Of a stretch of DNA of 9,734 nucleotides, positions 5,735 through 9,734 are shown in pieces (the stretch's first letter is position 1; each line of letters begins with the position of its first letter). Made by a program: the position numbers and the translations under genes. Origin of the DNA: Leptospira sp. (GTDB lineage: Bacteria > Spirochaetota > Leptospiria > Leptospirales > Leptospiraceae); the NCBI GenBank assembly GCA_025457985.1, contig JALOTI010000035.1, forward strand, positions 1 through 9,734, read 5' to 3'. The notes under the pieces were generated by a model that was not told where the DNA came from, did not search any database, and was given only the letters and a program-made list of their open reading frames with translations.

Positions 5735-7666
5735 ATGGCAAAAGAAAAAATTATCGGTATCGATTTAGGAACCACTAACTCGTGTGTGGCTGTGATGGAA
5801 GGAGGCGATCCTGTTGTTATCCAAAACTCTGAAGGTGCAAGGACAACACCATCAATCGTAGCATATACGACAAAAGGGGAAACCATTGTTGGTCAGTTTG
5901 CAAAAAATCAGGCCATTACCAATGCAGTGAATACAATTCGTTCAGCGAAACGTTTCATTGGACGAAGATTCAATGAAGCTGGTGACGAAGCAAAGATGGT
6001 TTCTTATAAAGTGATTCGTGCAGGAAACGACGGTGTAAAGTTTGAAACTGTTGCAGGTGAATTCACTCCACAAGAAATTGCGGCACGTGTTCTCATCAAA
6101 ATGAAACAGACTGCGGAAGACTTTTTGGGTCATGAAGTAAAGAAGGCTGTTGTGACAGTTCCTGCTTACTTTAACGACGAACAAAGACAAGCAACGAAAG
6201 ATGCCGGTCGAATTGCAGGTTTAGAAGTAGAACGTATCATCAATGAACCGACTGCGGCAGCACTTGCTTATGGTTTTGATAAGAAAAAATCCAATGCAAA
6301 GATCGCCGTATACGACTTAGGTGGTGGAACATTTGACGTTTCTATACTAGAGCTTGGCGATGGAGTTTTTGAAGTAAAATCTACAAATGGTGACACTCAC
6401 CTTGGTGGGGACGACTTTGATAACGTAGTGATGCAGTGGATGATCGATGAGTTTAAAAAACAAACTGGAATCGATATTTCCCAAGATAAAAACACGGTTC
6501 AGAGATTGAAAGAGGCGGCCGAGAAAGCAAAAATTGAACTTTCTGGAACAGCTACTACTCAAATCAACCTACCGTTTATCACGGCAGACGCATCTGGTCC
6601 AAAGCACTTGGATATGACACTCACTCGAGCAAAATTTGACGATATTACTAAGTCACTCGTGGAAAGAACTCGTATTCCTTGTATCAACGCATTAAAAGAC
6701 GCAGGTCTTTCTGCTTCGGAAATTGACGAAGTGATTTTGGTCGGTGGTTCAACTCGAATCCCTGCTGTCCAAGCCCTAGTGAAAGAGATCTTTGGAAGAG
6801 AGCCTAACAAATCCGTAAACCCTGACGAAGTGGTAGCTGTTGGTGCTGCAATCCAAGGTGGGGTTCTTGCGGGTGATGTAACTGATGTCTTGTTACTTGA
6901 TGTAACTCCTCTATCTCTTGGAATTGAAACGCTTGGTGGAGTGATGACTAAACTCATCGAAAGGAATACAACAATTCCTACGAGAAAGTCTCAAGTGTTC
7001 TCCACAGCTGCGGATAACCAAACAACTGTTTCGGTTCATGTTCTTCAAGGGGAAAGAGAGATTGCAAATGCCAATAGAACTTTAGGTCGTTTTGATCTAG
7101 TTGGTATTCCACCAGCTCCAAGAGGGGTTCCACAAATTGAAGTTACATTTGATATCGATGCAAATGGTATCGTGCATGTATCGGCAAAAGATTTGGGAAC
7201 TGGTAAAGAACAAAAGATTCGAATTGAATCCTCTTCTGGACTTTCGGAAGAAGAAATCAAAAAGATGGTTAAAGATGCAGAAGCGCATGCAGAAGAAGAT
7301 AAAAAAGCACGCGAAGCCGCTGAAACTAAAAATGAACTCGAATCGATCGTCTACCAATTGGAAAAAACAATTACTGAGTCCGCAGACAAACTAGATGAGT
7401 CTGAAAAGCAGAGAGCACAGGATGAAATCAAACGTGGCCGTGAGGCTATGGAATCCGCAGATGTGGAAAGAATGAAAGCGGCTCGTGATTCAATCCAACA
7501 AGTGGCAATGCAGATAGGACAAAAAATCTATTCACAAGCTGGTGCGGGAGCACCGGGTCCAGAAGCAGGAGCAAATGCTAACGCAGGAGCTCAATCTAAC
7601 GGATCTGCAGGCGGAGAAAAGGTTGTCGATGCTGATTATACAGTAGTGGACGAAGATAAAAAATGA
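5735..7666 (+). CDS. dnaK: Molecular chaperone DnaK (Hsp70)
   Basis: ATP-dependent cytosolic chaperone that binds exposed hydrophobic peptide segments; works with DnaJ and GrpE, both encoded next to it. The 643 residues are full length. The nucleotide-binding domain (about 1-383) shows [17 protein letters not shown] (8-24), AKRFIGRRF (71-79), [12 protein letters not shown] (192-203, with the threonine at 199 as in E. coli), HLGGDDFDN and [10 protein letters not shown]. The interdomain linker DVLLLDV is at 384-390, followed by the substrate-binding domain beginning [13 protein letters not shown] helical lid rich in Glu and Lys follows, then a Gly/Ala/Asn-rich flexible tail from about residue 605 and the end [22 protein letters not shown] at 5721-5728, six bases before the ATG, is a strong ribosome binding site. 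No truncation or frameshift is seen. Confidence 0.99.
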   Translation: MAKEKIIGIDLGTTNSCVAVMEGGDPVVIQNSEGARTTPSIVAYTTKGETIVGQFAKNQAITNAVNTIRSAKRFIGRRFNEAGDEAKMVSYKVIRAGNDGVKFETVAGEFTPQEIAARVLIKMKQTAEDFLGHEVKKAVVTVPAYFNDEQRQATKDAGRIAGLEVERIINEPTAAALAYGFDKKKSNAKIAVYDLGGGTFDVSILELGDGVFEVKSTNGDTHLGGDDFDNVVMQWMIDEFKKQTGIDISQDKNTVQRLKEAAEKAKIELSGTATTQINLPFITADASGPKHLDMTLTRAKFDDITKSLVERTRIPCINALKDAGLSASEIDEVILVGGSTRIPAVQALVKEIFGREPNKSVNPDEVVAVGAAIQGGVLAGDVTDVLLLDVTPLSLGIETLGGVMTKLIERNTTIPTRKSQVFSTAADNQTTVSVHVLQGEREIANANRTLGRFDLVGIPPAPRGVPQIEVTFDIDANGIVHVSAKDLGTGKEQKIRIESSSGLSEEEIKKMVKDAEAHAEEDKKAREAAETKNELESIVYQLEKTITESADKLDESEKQRAQDEIKRGREAMESADVERMKAARDSIQQVAMQIGQKIYSQAGAGAPGPEAGANANAGAQSNGSAGGEKVVDADYTVVDEDKK

Positions 7667-8784
7667 GCGACCGCGGTTACTACGAAGTATTAGGCGTTGC
7701 GAAAGGCGCCTCTGATGATGAAATCAAAAGCGCCTATCGAAAATTAGCCATAAAATATCACCCTGACAAAAATAAGGGTGATAAAGAAGCTGAAGAAAAA
7801 TTTAAAGAGGCAACTGAGGCCTACGAAGTTTTACGTGATCCACAAAAAAGAGCAGCGTACGATCAGTTCGGAAAGGCAGGAGTTGGAGCGGGAGGCCAAG
7901 GTTTTGGTCAGGGTGCTTACACTGATTTCTCTGATATATTTGGAGATTTTGGTGATATCTTTAGTGAATTTTTCGGAGGCGGTGCTGGTGGTGGCCGAGG
8001 CGGAAGAGGAAGGTCTGGTTCCAATCGAGGATCAGACCTACGTTATAATTTAGAAGTAAGTTTAGAAGATGCAGCTCTTGGGAAAGAATATAAAATTGAA
8101 ATTCCAAGATTGGAAACCTGTACAGATTGTTCGGGTACGGGTGCAGCAAAAGGTAGTTCGCCGACAGTATGTCCTGATTGCAGTGGAACCGGACAGGTTC
8201 GACGAACCCAAGGTTTTTTCAGCGTAACCACAACATGCCCACGTTGCAAAGGCAAGGGCAAAATTATTACCAACCCATGCAAAACTTGTAAGGGAGAGGG
8301 TTTAACAGAGAAAAGACGAACAATTCATATTAAAATCCCTGCAGGTGTAGAGTCTGGAAGCAGACTGAAAGTATCTGGTGAAGGGGAATCCGGTCCGAAT
8401 GGCGGTCCAAGTGGCGACCTTTATGTTGTGACTCATATCAAACGCCACCCAGTCTTTGAACGACAAGGAAACGACCTCATCGTTCAAAAATCTGTATCGC
8501 TTGCAATGGCTTGCCTTGGCGGGGAAATTGAAGTCCCTTCGATCGATGGAAAGACCATCCAATTGAAGATTCCAGAGGGAACGGAATCGGGTCAGATCTT
8601 CCGTCTCAAAGGTCACGGAATACCTTATCTTGGATCTTATGGAAAAGGCGACCAGCATGTGATCATTAAGGTAGAAATCCCTAAAAAACTCTCTAAAAAG
8701 CAAAAGGAGCTCCTCGAAGAATTTGCCCGGGAATCTGGCGAAAAGGTGGGTAGTGGTGGAAAATCGAAGTTGTTTTTCCAATAA
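7663..8784 (+). CDS. dnaJ: Chaperone DnaJ (type I Hsp40)
   Basis: Co-chaperone that delivers unfolded clients to DnaK and stimulates its ATPase. The 373-residue product is a complete type I DnaJ. The J domain (about 4-70) has HPD at 33-35. A Gly/Phe-rich region follows (about 72-125, with repeated [17 protein letters not shown] and a Gly/Arg run). The zinc-binding domain has all four CxxCxGxG units, starting at Cys153, Cys170, Cys192 and Cys206. The two client-binding beta domains and a C-terminal dimerisation segment ([13 protein letters not shown]) complete it. The start codon overlaps the dnaK stop in an ATGA of four bases, and no strong Shine-Dalgarno site is visible, so translation is probably coupled to dnaK. 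This would keep DnaJ below DnaK in amount. Confidence 0.98.
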   Translation: MSDRGYYEVLGVAKGASDDEIKSAYRKLAIKYHPDKNKGDKEAEEKFKEATEAYEVLRDPQKRAAYDQFGKAGVGAGGQGFGQGAYTDFSDIFGDFGDIFSEFFGGGAGGGRGGRGRSGSNRGSDLRYNLEVSLEDAALGKEYKIEIPRLETCTDCSGTGAAKGSSPTVCPDCSGTGQVRRTQGFFSVTTTCPRCKGKGKIITNPCKTCKGEGLTEKRRTIHIKIPAGVESGSRLKVSGEGESGPNGGPSGDLYVVTHIKRHPVFERQGNDLIVQKSVSLAMACLGGEIEVPSIDGKTIQLKIPEGTESGQIFRLKGHGIPYLGSYGKGDQHVIIKVEIPKKLSKKQKELLEEFARESGEKVGSGGKSKLFFQ

Positions 8785-8808
8785 ACCTCAAAATCATTGA
8801 GCCCATAT

Positions 8809-9734
8809 ATGGATAAAAAGATCCGACTTGGAGTTATCGGTACCGGTCATATGGGCCAGTACCATGTAAATGTAGCAAAAATGCTCAGTGATGCAGAACT
8901 CGTTGGCATTTACGATGCCAGTGTAGAACGCGCCAGTTTGATTGCGGAAAAACATAAAACGAAAGCGTTTGCAACTGTTGAAGAATTGCTAAGTGAAATT
9001 GATGCTGTGGTGATAGCCGCGCCGACCTTCTTGCACCATCGTATCGCAAAACAAGCGCTCACCGAAAAAAAGCATGTTTTAGTAGAAAAGCCCATATCCC
9101 AAACAGTCGAAGAAGCAAAAGAATTGGTTGAAATTGCAAACAAAAACAAATTGATTTTGCAAGTAGGACATGTGGAACGATTTAATGGTGCTGTTCTGGA
9201 GTTAGGTAAGATCGCAGAACATCCATTACTCATTGAATCGCGACGGATTGCACCATACAATTCGCGTATTAGTGATGTCGGTGTTGTTCTAGATATGATG
9301 ATTCATGATATTGACATTGTTCTAAACCTTGTTAAATCCGAAGTCATCGAAGTGAAGGCTGTCGGCTCTTCTATCGTTTCAAATCATGAAGATATTGCGA
9401 GTGTGGTTTTGAAGTTTAAAAACGGCTGTGTTGCGTCCTTGAATGCATCTCGCGCTTCCCAGGCAAAAATTCGAACACTTAATATTTCGCAAAAAGACTC
9501 ATATGTATTTTTGGACTTCACAAACCAAGAGATTGAACTCCATAGACAAGCAAGTTCTACAACTCAGCTTGGTTCTGGAGAGATCAAGTATAGACAGGAA
9601 TCCATAGTAGAAAAAATATTTGTCCACAAAGACAATCCTTTGAAACAAGAACATGAACATTTCATCAATTGTATAAAGGGTGATGCGGAACCCATGGTAA
9701 AAGGGGATTCTGATATCAAAACGTTAGAAGTGGC
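8809..9734 (+). CDS. Gfo/Idh/MocA-family NAD(P)-dependent oxidoreductase, partial at right edge
   Basis: Oxidises or reduces a sugar, sugar nucleotide or inositol-like substrate with a nicotinamide cofactor; the exact substrate is unknown. The frame is open for 308 codons plus two bases. An N-terminal Rossmann fold shows the dinucleotide motif GTGHMG (11-16) and VVIAAPTFLHH (67-77). The family motif EKP, with its catalytic Lys94, is at 93-95. The C-terminal domain has GHVERFN (120-126) and DMMIHDID (162-169), whose His166 is the likely catalytic base. Homologues with GHxERFN include UDP-N-acetylglucosamine 3-dehydrogenases of the GnnA type, a possible but unproven identity. The ATG at 8809 starts right at the Rossmann fold; an in-frame TTG at 8797 is less likely. 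It begins 24 bases after dnaJ with no convincing terminator between, so it may be the fifth gene of the heat-shock operon. Confidence 0.9.
   Translation, partial: MDKKIRLGVIGTGHMGQYHVNVAKMLSDAELVGIYDASVERASLIAEKHKTKAFATVEELLSEIDAVVIAAPTFLHHRIAKQALTEKKHVLVEKPISQTVEEAKELVEIANKNKLILQVGHVERFNGAVLELGKIAEHPLLIESRRIAPYNSRISDVGVVLDMMIHDIDIVLNLVKSEVIEVKAVGSSIVSNHEDIASVVLKFKNGCVASLNASRASQAKIRTLNISQKDSYVFLDFTNQEIELHRQASSTTQLGSGEIKYRQESIVEKIFVHKDNPLKQEHEHFINCIKGDAEPMVKGDSDIKTLEV

Noticed and set aside
6559..6957. Minus-strand open frame of 132 codons opposite dnaK
   Set aside because: It lies inside the conserved nucleotide-binding and linker region of DnaK and has low-complexity Ser/Thr/Pro composition typical of antisense frames.
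7555..7625. Gly/Ala/Asn-rich repetitive coding near the dnaK 3' end, considered as a repeat or frameshift
   Set aside because: Flexible low-complexity tails are normal at the DnaK C-terminus, and the frame continues to a proper family-like ending.
7778..8053. Plus-strand open frame of 91 codons inside dnaJ in another frame
   Set aside because: It overlaps the J domain and Gly/Phe region of dnaJ and is a frame-shifted copy of Lys/Glu-rich codons.
8302..8781. Minus-strand open frame of 159 codons opposite dnaJ
   Set aside because: It is the antisense shadow of a fully conserved DnaJ; the residues follow from the dnaJ codons and no start signal is visible.
8787..8801. Small hairpin CTCAA - five bases - TTGAG after dnaJ, considered as a terminator
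   Set aside because: The stem has only five base pairs, is AT-rich and has no T run after it, so termination here is unlikely.

Overview
The window most resembles a spirochaete chromosome, probably Leptospira or a close relative. The grounds are a moderate-to-low GC look, the gene order hrcA-grpE-dnaK-dnaJ behind a perfect CIRCE operator, and the style of the proteins. The genus is an inference from familiarity with these proteins and was not tested by a search. It reads as ordinary chromosome: no RNA genes, insertion sequences, CRISPR arrays or phage genes were seen, and coding density is very high. The longest non-coding stretch is about 150 bases (3911-4062).

Left part (1-3910). A minus-strand gene runs off the left edge and encodes the N-terminal 413 residues of a GlnD-type PII uridylyltransferase. 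Only 40 bases separate its start from a divergent plus-strand cluster of three closely packed genes. These are a small four-helix membrane protein of unknown function, a probably exported DUF2961/GH172-like protein with candidate catalytic glutamates, and a PAS-GGDEF diguanylate cyclase. The last two overlap, so the cluster looks like one transcription unit.

Regulatory gap (3911-4062). It holds an 11-bp inverted repeat with a 9-base spacer, a well-formed sigma70-type promoter (TTGACG, 17 bases, TAAACT), and a perfect CIRCE operator just downstream of the expected transcription start. The inverted repeat shares the 9-N9-9 geometry of CIRCE and 7 of 9 bases in each arm. It lies 94 bp upstream of the true operator, centre to centre, and is the least expected observation in the window.

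Right part (4063-9734). The heat-shock operon hrcA-grpE-dnaK-dnaJ is complete and intact. HrcA is the repressor that binds CIRCE. DnaK, its co-chaperone DnaJ and its nucleotide exchange factor GrpE form the Hsp70 machine. The genes are joined by short gaps or by a 4-base overlap. Twenty-four bases after dnaJ, with no evident terminator, begins a Gfo/Idh/MocA-family NAD(P)-dependent oxidoreductase that runs off the right edge. It may be read as the fifth gene of the operon and may act in sugar-nucleotide or lipid A precursor synthesis.
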